Of a stretch of 64,000 bases of DNA, positions 47,440-60,200 are shown in pieces. This DNA is from Chaunax sp. Z400 (taxonomy: Eukaryota > Chordata > Actinopteri > Lophiiformes > Chaunacidae). The position numbers were made by a program, and so were the translations under genes. Location of the stretch: the NCBI GenBank assembly GCA_037577475.1, contig CM075203.1, forward strand, positions 23,738,266-23,802,265, written 5' to 3'. The notes under the pieces were generated by a model, which was not told where the DNA came from, ran no database searches, and saw only the letters and a program-made list of their open reading frames with translations. Every line of letters begins with the position of its first letter. Position 1 is the first letter of the stretch.

Positions 47440-47649
47440 TGAGATTATGGAAGTGTGACCTGCGATTCCTGACCCGGGATTGTGGACCTGCAGAAGCAGA
47501 AACACCCACCCAAAAACGTGTCAAGTGTGTCAAGTGTACTTGCAAGTGTGTCAAGTGTACTTGCAAGTGTGTCAAGTGTACTTGCAAGTGTGTCAAGTGT
47601 ACTTGCAAGTGTGTCAAGTGTACTTGCAAGTGTGTCAAGTGTACTTGCA

Positions 47650-47975
47650 AGTGTGTCAAGTGTACTTGCAAGTGTACTTGCAAGTGTACTTGCAAGTGTA
47701 CTTGCAAGTGTACTTGCAAGTGTACTTGCAAGTGTACTTGCAAGTGTACTTGCAAGTGTACTTGCAAGTGTACTTGCAAGTGTACTTGCAAGTGTACTTG
47801 CAAGTGTACTTGCAAGTGTACTTGCAAGTGTACTTGCAAGTGTACTTGCAAGTGTACTTGCAAGTGTACTTGCAAGTGTACTTGCAAGTGTACTTGCAAG
47901 TGTACTTGCAAGTGTACTTGCAAGTGTACTTGCAAGTGTACTTGCAAGTGTACTTGCAAGTGTACTTGCAAGTGT
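47650..47975. repeat. Pure 12-mer sub-array
   Basis: After seven 9-mer plus 12-mer pairs at the left border, the array is an uninterrupted run of about 26 GTACTTGCAAGT units with no 9-mers and no visible substitution. Confidence 0.95.
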
Positions 47976-48146
47976 ACTGGCAAGTGTACTGGCAAGTGTA
48001 CTGGCAAGTGTACTGGCAAGTGTACTGGCAAGTGTACTGGCAAGTGTACTGGCAAGTGTACTGGCAAGTGTACTGTCAAGTGTACTGGCAAGTGTACTGG
48101 CAAGTGTACTGTCAAGTGTACTGTCAAGTGTACTGTCAAGTGTACT
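47976..48146. repeat. Graded variant sub-array (TGGC and TGTC forms)
   Basis: The 12-mer changes first to GTACTGGCAAGT (eight consecutive units), then alternates with GTACTGTCAAGT, ending with three GTACTGTCAAGT units at 48,109-48,140. Right after this the 9-mer GTGTCAAGT becomes common. Removing ACT from GTACTGTCAAGT gives GTGTCAAGT exactly. Confidence 0.95.
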
Positions 48147-49099
48147 TGCAAGTGTGTCAAGTGTGTCAAGTGTACTTGCAAGTGTGTCAAGTGTGTCAAG
48201 TGTGTCAAGTGTACTTGCAAGTGTGTCAAGTGTGTCAAGTGTGTCAAGTGTACTTGCAAGTGTGTCAAGTGTACTTGCAAGTGTGTCAAGTGTACTTGCA
48301 AGTGTGTCAAGTGTACTTGCAAGTGTGTCAAGTGTGTCAAGTGTGTCAAGTGTGTCAAGTGTGTCAAGTGTACTTGCAAGTGTGTCAAGTGTGTCAAGTG
48401 TACTTGCAAGTGTGTCAAGTGTACTTGCAAGTGTGTCAAGTGTACTTGCAAGTGTGTCAAGTGTACTTGCAAGTGTGTCAAGTGTGTCAAGTGTACTTGC
48501 AAGTGTGTCAAGTGTGTCAAGTGTACTTGCAAGTGTGTCAAGTGTGTCAAGTGTACTTGCAAGTGTGTCAAGTGTGTCAAGTGTACTTGCAAGTGTGTCA
48601 AGTGTGTCAAGTGTGTCAAGTGTACTTGCAAGTGTGTCAAGTGTGTCAAGTGTGTCAAGTGTGTCAAGTGTACTTGCAAGTGTGTCAAGTGTGTCAAGTG
48701 TGTCAAGTGTACTTGCAAGTGTGTCAAGTGTGTCAAGTGTGTCAAGTGTACTTGCAAGTGTGTCAAGTGTGTCAAGTGTGTCAAGTGTACTTGCAAGTGT
48801 GTCAAGTGTGTCAAGTGTGTCAAGTGTGTCAAGTGTACTTGCAAGTGTGTCAAGTGTACTTGCAAGTGTGTCAAGTGTGTCAAGTGTGTCAAGTGTGTCA
48901 AGTGTGTCAAGTGTGTCAAGTGTACTTGCAAGTGTGTCAAGTGTGTCAAGTGTGTCAAGTGTGTCAAGTGTACTTGCAAGTGTGTCAAGTGTGTCAAGTG
49001 TGTCAAGTGTGTCAAGTGTACTTGCAAGTGTGTCAAGTGTGTCAAGTGTGTCAAGTGTACTTGCAAGTGTGTCAAGTGTGTCAAGTGTGTCAAGTGTAC

Positions 49100-52000
49100 T
49101 TGCAAGTGTGTCAAGTGTGTCAAGTGTGTCAAGTGTACTTGCAAGTGTGTCAAGTGTGTCAAGTGTGTCAAGTGTGTCAAGTGTACTTGCAAGTGTGTCA
49201 AGTGTACTTGCAAGTGTGTCAAGTGTGTCAAGTGTGTCAAGTGTGTCAAGTGTGTCAAGTGTGTCAAGTGTGTCAAGTGTACTTGCAAGTGTGTCAAGTG
49301 TGTCAAGTGTGTCAAGTGTGTCAAGTGTACTTGCAAGTGTGTCAAGTGTGTCAAGTGTGTCAAGTGTGTCAAGTGTACTTGCAAGTGTGTCAAGTGTGTC
49401 AAGTGTGTCAAGTGTACTTGCAAGTGTGTCAAGTGTGTCAAGTGTGTCAAGTGTACTTGCAAGTGTGTCAAGTGTGTCAAGTGTGTCAAGTGTACTTGCA
49501 AGTGTGTCAAGTGTGTCAAGTGTGTCAAGTGTGTCAAGTGTACTTGCAAGTGTGTCAAGTTCGTCAAGTGTGTCAAGTGTGTCAAGTGTACTTGCAAGTG
49601 TGTCAAGTGTGTCAAGTGTGTCAAGTGTACTTGCAAGTGTGTCAAGTGTGTCAAGTGTGTCAAGTGTACTTGCAAGTGTGTCAAGTGTGTCAAGTGTGTC
49701 AAGTGTACTTGCAAGTGTGTCAAGTGTGTCCAGTGTGTCAAGTGTGTCAAGTGTACTTGCAAGTGTGTCAAGTGTGTCAAGTGTACTTGCAAGTGTGTCA
49801 AGTGTGTCAAGTGTGTCAAGTGTACTTGCAAGTGTGTCAAGTGTGTCAAGTGTGTCAAGTGTACTTGCAAGTGTGTCAAGTGTACTTGCAAGTGTGTCAA
49901 GTGTGTCAAGTGTGTCAAGTGTGTCAAGTGTACTTGCAAGTGTGTCAAGTGTGTCAAGTGTGTCAAGTGTGTCAAGTGTACTTGCAAGTGTGTCAAGTGT
50001 GTCAAGTGTGTCAAGTGTGTCAAGTGTACTTGCAAGTGTGTCAAGTGTGTCAAGTGTGTCAAGTGTACTTGCAAGTGTGTCAAGTGTGTCAAGTGTGTCA
50101 AGTGTACTTGCAAGTGTGTCAAGTGTGTCAAGTGTGTCAAGTGTACTTGCAAGTGTGTCAAGTGTATTTGCAAGTGTGTCAAGTGTGTCAAGTGTGTCAA
50201 GTGTGTCAAGTGTGTCAAGTGTGTCAAGTGTACTTGCAAGTGTGTCAAGTGTGTCAAGTGTACTTGCAAGTGTGTCAAGTGTACTTGCAAGTGTGTCAAG
50301 TGTACTTGCAAGTGTGTCAAGTGTACTTGCAAGTGTGTCAAGTGTGTCAAGTGTACTTGCAAGTGTGTCAAGTGTGTCAAGTGTACTTGCAAGTGTGTCA
50401 AGTGTGTCAAGTGTACTTGCAAGTGTGTCAAGTGTGTCAAGTGTACTTGCAAGTGTGTCAAGTGTGTCAAGTGTGTCAAGTGTACTTGCAAGTGTGTCAA
50501 GTGTGTCAAGTGTGTCAAGTGTGTCAAGTGTACTTGCAAGTGTGTCAAGTGTGTCAAGTGTGTCAAGTGTGTCAAGTGTACTTGCAAGTGTGTCAAGTGT
50601 GTCAAGTGTGTCAAGTGTGTCAAGTGTACTTGCAAGTGTGTCAAGTGTACTTGCAAGTGTGTCAAGTGTGTCAAGTGTGTCAAGTGTGTCAAGTGTGTCA
50701 AGTGTGTCAAGTGTGTCAAGTGTACTTGCAAGTGTGTCAAGTGTGTCAAGTGTGTCAAGTGTGTCAAGTGTACTTGCAAGTGTGTCAAGTGTGTCAAGTG
50801 TGTCAAGTGTGTCAAGTGTACTTGCAAGTGTGTCAAGTGTGTCAAGTGTGTCAAGTGTACTTGCAAGTGTGTCAAGTGTGTCAAGTGTGTCAAGTGTACT
50901 TGCAAGTGTGTCAAGTGTGTCAAGTGTGTCAAGTGTACTTGCAAGTGTGTCAAGTGTGTCAAGTGTGTCAAGTGTGTCAAGTGTACTTGCAAGTGTGTCA
51001 AGTTCGTCAAGTGTGTCAAGTGTGTCAAGTGTACTTGCAAGTGTGTCAAGTGTGTCAAGTGTGTCAAGTGTACTTGCAAGTGTGTCAAGTGTGTCAAGTG
51101 TGTCAAGTGTACTTGCAAGTGTGTCAAGTGTGTCAAGTGTGTCAAGTGTACTTGCAAGTGTGTCAAGTGTGTCCAGTGTGTCAAGTGTGTCAAGTGTACT
51201 TGCAAGTGTGTCAAGTGTGTCAAGTGTACTTGCAAGTGTGTCAAGTGTGTCAAGTGTGTCAAGTGTACTTGCAAGTGTGTCAAGTGTGTCAAGTGTGTCA
51301 AGTGTACTTGCAAGTGTGTCAAGTGTACTTGCAAGTGTGTCAAGTGTGTCAAGTGTGTCAAGTGTGTCAAGTGTACTTGCAAGTGTGTCAAGTGTGTCAA
51401 GTGTGTCAAGTGTGTCAAGTGTACTTGCAAGTGTGTCAAGTGTGTCAAGTGTGTCAAGTGTGTCAAGTGTACTTGCAAGTGTGTCAAGTGTGTCAAGTGT
51501 GTCAAGTGTACTTGCAAGTGTGTCAAGTGTGTCAAGTGTGTCAAGTGTACTTGCAAGTGTGTCAAGTGTGTCAAGTGTGTCAAGTGTACTTGCAAGTGTG
51601 TCAAGTGTATTTGCAAGTGTGTCAAGTGTGTCAAGTGTGTCAAGTGTGTCAAGTGTGTCAAGTGTACTTGCAAGTGTGTCAAGTGTGTCAAGTGTACTTG
51701 CAAGTGTGTCAAGTGTACTTGCAAGTGTGTCAAGTGTACTTGCAAGTGTGTCAAGTGTACTTGCAAGTGTGTCAAGTGTGTCAAGTGTACTTGCAAGTGT
51801 GTCAAGTGTGTCAAGTGTGTCAAGTGTACTTGCAAGTGTGTCAAGTGTGTCAAGTGTGTCAAGTGTGTCAAGTGTACTTGCAAGTGTGTCAAGTGTGTCA
51901 AGTGTGTCAAGTGTACTTGCAAGTGTGTCAAGTGTACTTGCAAGTGTGTCAAGTGTGTCAAGTGTGTCAAGTGTACTTGCAAGTGTGTCAAGTGTGTCAA
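49100..52000. repeat. 1,443-bp higher-order repeat in the satellite
   Basis: Three separate variant marks repeat at the same distance: TCGTCAAG at 49,561 and 51,004, the GTCCAG change at 49,731 and 51,174, and TATTTG at 50,165 and 51,608. Each pair is 1,443 bases apart. A third TCGTC/GTCCAG pair lies 2,355 bases further (53,359 and 53,529). Confidence 0.9.
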
Positions 52001-55000
52001 GTGTGTCAAGTGTACTTGCAAGTGTGTCAAGTGTGTCAAGTGTGTCAAGTGTACTTGCAAGTGTGTCAAGTGTGTCAATTGTGTCAAGTGTGTCAAGTGT
52101 ACTTGCAAGTGTGTCAAGTGTGTCAAGTGTACTTGCAAGTGTGTCAAGTGTGTCAAGTGTGTCAAGTGTACTTGCAAGTGTGTCAAGTGTGTCAAGTGTG
52201 TCAAGTGTACTTGCAAGTGTGTCAAGTGTACTTGCAAGTGTGTCAAGTGTGTCAAGTGTGTCAAGTGTGTCAAGTGTACTTGCAAGTGTGTCAAGTGTGT
52301 CAAGTGTGTCAAGTGTGTCAAGTGTACTTGCAAGTGTGTCAAGTGTGTCAAGTGTGTCAAGTGTGTCAAGTGTACTTGCAAGTGTGTCAAGTGTGTCAAG
52401 TGTGTCAAGTGTACTTGCAAGTGTGTCAAGTGTGTCAAGTGTGTCAAGTGTACTTGCAAGTGTGTCAAGTGTGTCAAGTGTGTCAAGTGTACTTGCAAGT
52501 GTGTCAAGTGTATTTGCAAGTGTGTCAAGTGTGTCAAGTGTGTCAAGTGTGTCAAGTGTGTCAAGTGTGTCAAGTGTACTTGCAAGTGTGTCAAGTGTGT
52601 CAAGTGTACTTGCAAGTGTGTCAAGTGTACTTGCAAGTGTGTCAAGTGTACTTGCAAGTGTGTCAAGTGTACTTGCAAGTGTGTCAAGTGTGTCAAGTGT
52701 ACTTGCAAGTGTGTCAAGTGTGTCAAGTGTGTCAAGTGTACTTGCAAGTGTGTCAAGTGTGTCAAGTGTGTCAAGTGTGTCAAGTGTACTTGCAAGTGTG
52801 TCAAGTGTGTCAAGTGTGTCAAGTGTACTTGCAAGTGTGTCAAGTGTACTTGCAAGTGTGTCAAGTGTGTCAAGTGTGTCAAGTGTACTTGCAAGTGTGT
52901 CAAGTGTGTCAAGTGTGTCAAGTGTACTTGCAAGTGTGTCAAGTGTGTCAAGTGTGTCAAGTGTACTTGCAAGTGTGTCAAGTGTGTCAAGTGTGTCAAG
53001 TGTGTCAAGTGTACTTGCAAGTGTGTCAAGTGTACTTGCAAGTGTGTCAAGTGTGTCAAGTGTGTCAAGTGTGTCAAGTGTGTCAAGTGTGTCAAGTGTG
53101 TCAAGTGTACTTGCAAGTGTGTCAAGTGTGTCAAGTGTGTCAAGTGTGTCAAGTGTACTTGCAAGTGTGTCAAGTGTGTCAAGTGTGTCAAGTGTGTCAA
53201 GTGTACTTGCAAGTGTGTCAAGTGTGTCAAGTGTGTCAAGTGTGTCAAGTGTGTCAAGTGTACTTGCAAGTGTGTCAAGTGTGTCAAGTGTACTTGCAAG
53301 TGTGTCAAGTGTGTCAAGTGTGTCAAGTGTGTCAAGTGTACTTGCAAGTGTGTCAAGTTCGTCAAGTGTGTCAAGTGTGTCAAGTGTACTTGCAAGTGTG
53401 TCAAGTGTGTCAAGTGTGTCAAGTGTACTTGCAAGTGTGTCAAGTGTGTCAAGTGTGTCAAGTGTACTTGCAAGTGTGTCAAGTGTGTCAAGTGTGTCAA
53501 GTGTACTTGCAAGTGTGTCAAGTGTGTCCAGTGTGTCAAGTGTGTCAAGTGTACTTGCAAGTGTGTCAAGTGTGTCAAGTGTACTTGCAAGTGTGTCAAG
53601 TGTGTCAAGTGTGTCAAGTGTACTTGCAAGTGTGTCAAGTGTGTCAAGTGTGTCAAGTGTACTTGCAAGTGTGTCAAGTGTACTTGCAAGTGTGTCAAGT
53701 GTGTCAAGTGTGTCAAGTGTGTCAAGTGTGTCAAGTGTACTTGCAAGTGTGTCAAGTGTGTCAAGTGTGTCAATTGTGTCAAGTGTACTTGCAAGTGTGT
53801 CAAGTGTGTCAAGTGTGTCAAGTGTGTCAAGTGTGTCAAGTGTACTTGCAAGTGTGTCAAGTGTGTCAAGTGTGTCAAGTGTACTTGCAAGTGTGTCAAG
53901 TGTGTCAAGTGTGTCAAGTGTACTTGCAAGTGTGTCAAGTGTGTCAAGTGTGTCAAGTGTGTCAAGTGTACTTGCAAGTGTGTCAAGTGTGTCAAGTGTG
54001 TCAAGTGTGTCAAGTGTACTTGCAAGTGTGTCAAGTGTGTCAAGTGTGTCAAGTGTGTCAAGTGTACTTGCAAGTGTGTCAAGTGTGTCAAGTGTGTCAA
54101 GTGTACTTGCAAGTGTGTCAAGTGTGTCAAGTGTACTTGCAAGTGTGTCAAGTGTGTCAAGTGTGTCAAGTGTACTTGCAAGTGTGTCAAGTGTGTCAAG
54201 TGTGTCAAGTGTGTCAAGTGTACTTGCAAGTGTGTCAAGTGTGTCAAGTGTACTTGCAAGTGTGTCAAGTGTGTCAAGTGTGTCAAGTGTACTTGCAAGT
54301 GTGTCAAGTGTGTCAAGTGTGTCAAGTGTACTTGCAAGTGTGTCAAGTGTACTTGCAAGTGTGTCAAGTGTGTCAAGTGTGTCAAGTGTGTCAAGTGTGT
54401 CAAGTGTGTCAAGTGCACTTGCAAGTGTGTCAAGTGTGTCAAGTGTGTCAAGTGTGTCAAGTGTGTCAAGTGTGTCAAGTGTACTTGCAAGTGTGTCAAG
54501 TGTGTCAAGTGTGTCAAGTGTGTCAAGTGTGTCGAGTGTGTCAAGTGTGTAAAGTGTGTCAAGTGTACTTGCAAGTGTGTCAAGTGTGTCAAGTGTACTT
54601 GCAAGTGTGTCAAGTGTACTTGCAAGTGTGTCAAGTGTACTTGCAAGTGTGTCAAGAGTACTTGCAAGTGTGTCAAGTGTGTCAAGTGTACTTGCAAGTG
54701 TGTCAAGTGTGTCAAGTGTACTTGCAAGTGTGTCAAGTGTGTCAAGTGTACTTGCAAGTGTGTCAAGTGTGTCAAGTGTGTCAAGTGTACTTGCAAGTGT
54801 GTCAAGTGTGTCAAGTGTACTTGCAAGTGTGTCAAGTGTGTCAAGTGTGTCAAGTGTGTCAAGTGTACTTGCAAGTGTGTCAAGTGTGTCAAGTGTGTCA
54901 AGTGTACTTGCAAGTGTGTCAAGTGTACTTGCAAGTGTGTCAAGTGTGTCAAGTGTACTTGCAAGTGTGTCAAGTGTACTTGCAAGTGTGTCAAGTGTAC

Positions 55001-57284
55001 TTGCAAGTGTGTCAAGTGTACTTGCAAGTGTGTCAAGTGTACTTGCAAGTGTGTCAAGTGTACTTGCAAGTGTGTCAAGTGTACTTGCAAGTGTGTCAAG
55101 TGTGTCAAGTGTACTTGCAAGTGTGTCAAGTGTACTTGCAAGTGTGTCAAGTGTACTTGCAAGTGTGTCAAGTGTACTTGCAAGCGTGTCAAGTGTACTT
55201 GCAAGTGTGTCAAGTGTACTTGCAAGTGTGTCAAGTGTACTTGCAAGTGTGTCAAGTGTACTTGCAAGTGTGTCAAGTGTACTTGCAAGTGTGTCAAGTG
55301 TACTTGCAAGTGTGTCAAGTGTGTCAAGTGTGTCAAGTGTGTCAAGTGTGTCAAGTGTACTTGCAAGTGTGTCAAGTGTACTTGCAAGTGTGTCAAGTGT
55401 GTCAAGTGTGTCAAGTGTGTCAAGTGTGTCAAGTGTACTTGCAAGTGTGTCAAGTGTGTCAAGTGTACTTGCAAGTGTGTCAAGTGTGTCAAGTGTGTCA
55501 AGTGTGTCAAGTGTGTCAAGTGTACTTGCAAGTGTACTTGCAAGTGTGTCAAGTGTACTTGCAAGTGTGTCAAGTGTGTCAAGTGTACTTGCAAGTGTGT
55601 CAAGTGTGTCAAGTGTACTTGCAAGTGTGTCAAGTGTGTCAAGTGTACTTGCAAGTGTGTCAAGTGTGTCAAGTGTACTTGCAAGTGTGTCAAGTGTGTC
55701 AAGTGTACTTGCAAGTGTGTCAAGTGTGTCAAGTGTACTTGCAAGTGTGTCAAGTGTGTCAAGTGTGTCAAGTGTACTTGCAAGTGTGTCAAGTGTGTCA
55801 AGTGTGTCAAGTGTACTTGCAAGTGTGTCAAGTGTACTTGCAAGTGTACTTGCAAGTGTGTCAAGTGTGTCAAGTGTGTCAAGTGTGTCAAGTGTACTTG
55901 CAAGTGTGTCAAGTGTACTTGCAAGTGTGTCAAGTGTGTCAAGTGTACTTGCAAGTGTGTCAAGTGTGTCAAGTGTACTTGCAAGTGTGTCAAGTGTGTC
56001 AAGTGTACTTGCAAGTGTGTCAAGTGTGTCAAGTGTACTTGCAAGTGTGTCAAGTGTGTCAAGTGTACTTGCAAGTGTGTCAAGTGTGTCAAGTGTACTT
56101 GCAAGTGTGTCAAGTGTGTCAAGTGTACTTGCAAGTGTGTCAAGTGTGTCAAGTGTACTTGCAAGTGTGTCAAGTGTGTCAAGTGTACTTGCAACTGTGT
56201 CAAGTGTGTCAAGTGTGTCAAGTGTACTTGCAAGTGTGTCAAGTGTGTCAAGTGTGTCAAGTGTGTCAAGTGTACTTGCAAGTGTGTCAAGTGTGTCAAG
56301 TGTGTCAAGTGTACTTGCAAGTGTGTCAAGTGTACTTGCAAGTGTGTCAAGTGTGTCAAGTGTGTCAAGTGTACTTGCAAGTGTGTCAAGTGTACTTGCA
56401 AGTGTGTCAAGTGTGTCAAGTGTACTTGCAAGTGTGTCAAGTGTGTCAAGTGTGTCAAGTGTACTTGCAAGTGTGTCAAGTGTGTCAAGTGTGTCAAGTG
56501 TGTCAAGTGTACTTGCAAGTGTGTCAAGTGTACTTGCAAGTGTGTCAAGTGTACTTGCAAGTGTGTCAAGTGTACTTGCAAGTGTGTCAAGTGTGTCAAG
56601 TGTGTCAAGTGTACTTGCAAGTGTGTCAAGTGTGTCAAGTGTGTCAAGTGTACTTGCAAGTGTGTCAAGTGTGTCAAGTGTGTCAAGTGTGTCAAGTGTG
56701 TCAAGTGTACTTGCAAGTGTGTCAAGTGTGTCAAGTGTGTCAAGTGTACTTGCAAGTGTGTCAAGTGTGTCAAGTGTGTCAAGTGTGTCAAGTGTGTCAA
56801 GTGTACTTGCAAGTGTGTCAAGTGTGTCAAGTGTGTCAAGTGTGTCAAGTGTACTTGCAAGTGTGTCAAGTGTGTCAAGTGTACTTGCAAGTGTGTCAAG
56901 TGTGTCAAGTGTGTCAAGTGTGTCAAGTGTACTTGCAAGTGTGTCAAGTGTGTCAAGTGTACTTGCAAGTGTGTCAAGTGTGTCAAGTGTGTCAAGTGTG
57001 TCAAGTGTACTTGCAAGTGTGTCAAGTGTGTCAAGTGTGTCAAGTGTGTCAAGTGTGTCAAGTGTACTTGCAAGTGTGTCAAGTGTGTCAAGTATGTCAA
57101 GTGTACTTGCAAGTGTGTCAAGTGTGTCAAGTGTACTTGCAAGTGTGTCAAGTGTGTCAAGTGTACTTGCAAGTGTGTCAAGTGTGTCAAGTGTGTCAAG
57201 TGTGTCAAGTGTGTCAAGTGTGTCAAGTGTGTCAAGTGTACTTGCAAGTGTGTCAAGTGTGTCAAGTGTACTTGCAAGTGTGTC

Positions 57285-60200
57285 AAGTGTGTGAAGTGTA
57301 CTTGCAAGTGTGTCAAGTGTGTCAAGTGTACTTGCAAGTGTGTCAAGTGTGTCAAGTGTACTTGCAAGTGTGTCAAGTGTGTCAAGTTTGTCAAGTGTAC
57401 TTGCAAGTGTGTCAAGTGTGTCAAGTGTGTCAAGTGTACTTGCAAGTGTGTCAAGTGTGTCAAGTGTGTCAAGTGTGTCAAGTGTGTCAAGTGTACTTGC
57501 AAGTGTGTCAAGTGTACTTGCAAGTGTGTCAAGTGTACTTGCAAGTGTGTCAAGTGTGTCAAGTGTGTCAAGTGTGTCAAGTGTGTCAAGTGTGTCAAGT
57601 GTACTTGCAAGTGTGTCAAGTGTGTCAAGTGTGTCAAGTGTACTTGCAAGTGTGTCAAGTGTGTCAAGTGTACTTGCAAGTGTGTCAAGTGTACTTGCAA
57701 GTGTGTCAAGTGTACTTGCAAGTGTGTCAAGTGTACTTGCAAGTGTGTCAAGTGTGTCAAGTGTACTTGCAAGTGTGTCAAGTGTGTCAAGTGTACTTGC
57801 AAGTGTGTCAAGTGTGTCAAGTGTACTTGCAAGTGTGTCAAGTGTGTCAAGTGTACTTGCAAGTGTGTCAAGTGTGTCAAGTGTGTCAAGTGTACTTGCA
57901 AGTGTGTCAAGTGTGTCAAGTGTGTCAAGTGTGTCAAGTGTACTTGCAAGTGTGTCAAGTGTGTCAAGTGTGTCAAGTGTACTTGCAAGTGTGTCAAGTG
58001 TACTTGCAAGTGTGTCAAGTGTGTCAAGTGTGTCAAGTGTACTTGCAAGTGTGTCAAGTGTGTCAAGTGTGTCAAGTGTACTTGCAAGTGTGTCAAGTGT
58101 GTCAAGTGTGTCAAGTGTACTTGCAAGTGTGTCAAGTGTGTCCAGTGTGTCAAGTGTGTCAAGTGTACTTGCAAGTGTGTCAAGTGTGTCAAGTGTACTT
58201 GCAAGTGTGTCAAGTGTGTCAAGTGTGTCAAGTGTACTTGCAAGTGTGTCAAGTGTGTCAAGTGTGTCAAGTGTACTTGCAAGTGTGTCAAGTGTACTTG
58301 CAAGTGTGTCAAGTGTGTCAAGTGTGTCAAGTGTGTCAAGTGTGTCAAGTGTGTCAAGTGTACTTGCAAGTGTGTCAAGTGTGTCAAGTGTGTCAAGTGT
58401 GTCAAGTGTACTTGCAAGTGTGTCAAGTGTGTCAAGTGTGTCAAGTGTGTCAAGTGTACTTGCAAGTGTGTCAAGTGTGTCAAGTGTGTCAAGTGTACTT
58501 GCAAGTGTGTCAAGTGTGTCAAGTGTGTCAAGTGTACTTGCAAGTGTGTCAAGTGTGTCAAGTGTGTCAAGTGTACTTGCAAGTGTGTCAAGTGTATTTG
58601 CAAGTGTGTCAAGTGTGTCAAGTGTGTCAAGTGTGTCAAGTGTGTCAAGTGTGTCAAGTGTACTTGCAAGTGTGTCAAGTGTGTCAAGTGTGTCAAGTGT
58701 ACTTGCAAGTGTGTCAAGTGTGTCAAGTGTACTTGCAAGTGTGTCAAGTGTACTTGCAAGTGTGTCAAGTGTACTTGCAAGTGTGTCAAGTGTACTTGCA
58801 AGTGTGTCAAGTGTGTCAAGTGTACTTGCAAGTGTGTCAAGTGTGTCAAGTGTACTTGCAAGTGTGTCAAGTGTGTCAAGTGTACTTGCAAGTGTGTCAA
58901 GTGTGTCAAGTGTGTCAAGTGTACTTGCAAGTGTGTCAAGTGTGTCAAGTGTGTCAAGTGTGTCAAGTGTACTTGCAAGTGTGTCAAGTGTGTCAAGTGT
59001 GTCAAGTGTACTTGCAAGTGTGTCAAGTGTACTTGCAAGTGTGTCAAGTGTGTCAAGTGTGTCAAGTGTACTTGCAAGTGTGTCAAGTGTGTCAAGTGTG
59101 TCAAGTGTACTTGCAAGTGTGTCAAGTGTGTCAAGTGTGTCAAGTGTACTTGCAAGTGTGTCAAGTGTGTCAAGTGTGTCAAGTGTGTCAAGTGTACTTG
59201 CAAGTGTGTCAAGTGTACTTGCAAGTGTGTCAAGTGTGTCAAGTGTGTCAAGTGTGTCAAGTGTGTCAAGTGTACTTGCAAGTGTGTCAAGTGTGTCAAG
59301 TGTACTTGCAAGTGTGTCAAGTGTGTGAAGTGTACTTGCAAGTGTGTCAAGTGTGTCAAGTGTACTTGCAAGTGTGTCAAGTGTGTCAAGTGTACTTGCA
59401 AGTGTGTCAAGTGTGTCAAGTGTGTCAAGTGTACTTGCAAGTGTGTCAAGTGTGTCAAGTGTGTCAAGTGTACTTGCAAGTGTGTCAAGTGTGTCAAGTG
59501 TGTCAAGTGTGTCAAGTGTGTCAAGTGTACTTGCAAGTGTGTCAAGTGTACTTGCAAGTGTGTCAAGTGTACTTGCAAGTGTGTCAAGTGTGTCAAGTGT
59601 GTCAAGTGTGTCAAGTGTGTCAAGTGTACTTGCAAGTGTGTCAAGTGTGTCAAGTGTACTTGCAAGTGTGTCAAGTGTACTTGCAAGTGTGTCAAGTGTA
59701 CTTGCAAGTGTGTCAAGTGTACTTGCAAGTGTGTCAAGTGTGTCAAGTGTACTTGCAAGTGTGTCAAGTGTGTCAAGTGTACTTGCAAGTGTGTCAAGTG
59801 TGTCAAGTGTACTTGCAAGTGTGTCAAGTGTGTCAAGTGTACTTGCAAGTGTGTCAAGTGTGTCAAGTGTGTCAAGTGTACTTGCAAGTGTGTCAAGTGT
59901 GTCAAGTGTGTCAAGTGTGTCAAGTGTACTTGCAAGTGTGTCAAGTGTGTCAAGTGTGTCAAGTGTACTTGCAAGTGTGTCAAGTGTGTCAAGTTTGTCA
60001 AGTGTACTTGCAAGTGTGTCAAGTGTGTCAAGTGTGTCAAGTGTACTTGCAAGTGTGTCAAGTGTGTCAAGTGTGTCAAGTGTGTCAAGTGTGTCAAGTG
60101 TACTTGCAAGTGTGTCAAGTGTACTTGCAAGTGTGTCAAGTGTACTTGCAAGTGTGTCAAGTGTGTCAAGTGTGTCAAGTGTGTCAAGTGTGTCAAGTGT

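Larger units (their letters stand above)
31664..47517 (+). repeat. Segmental duplication block, copy B
   Basis: Direct-orientation partner of 1-14,364. It differs by a longer 108-bp minisatellite (44,252-45,905), by a roughly 500-base segment at 43,551-44,050 that matches 18,708-19,201 rather than the equivalent place in copy A, and by continuing into the 9/12-base satellite at 47,518. The near-identity outside tandem repeats points to a recent duplication or ongoing gene conversion (inference). Confidence 0.97.
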
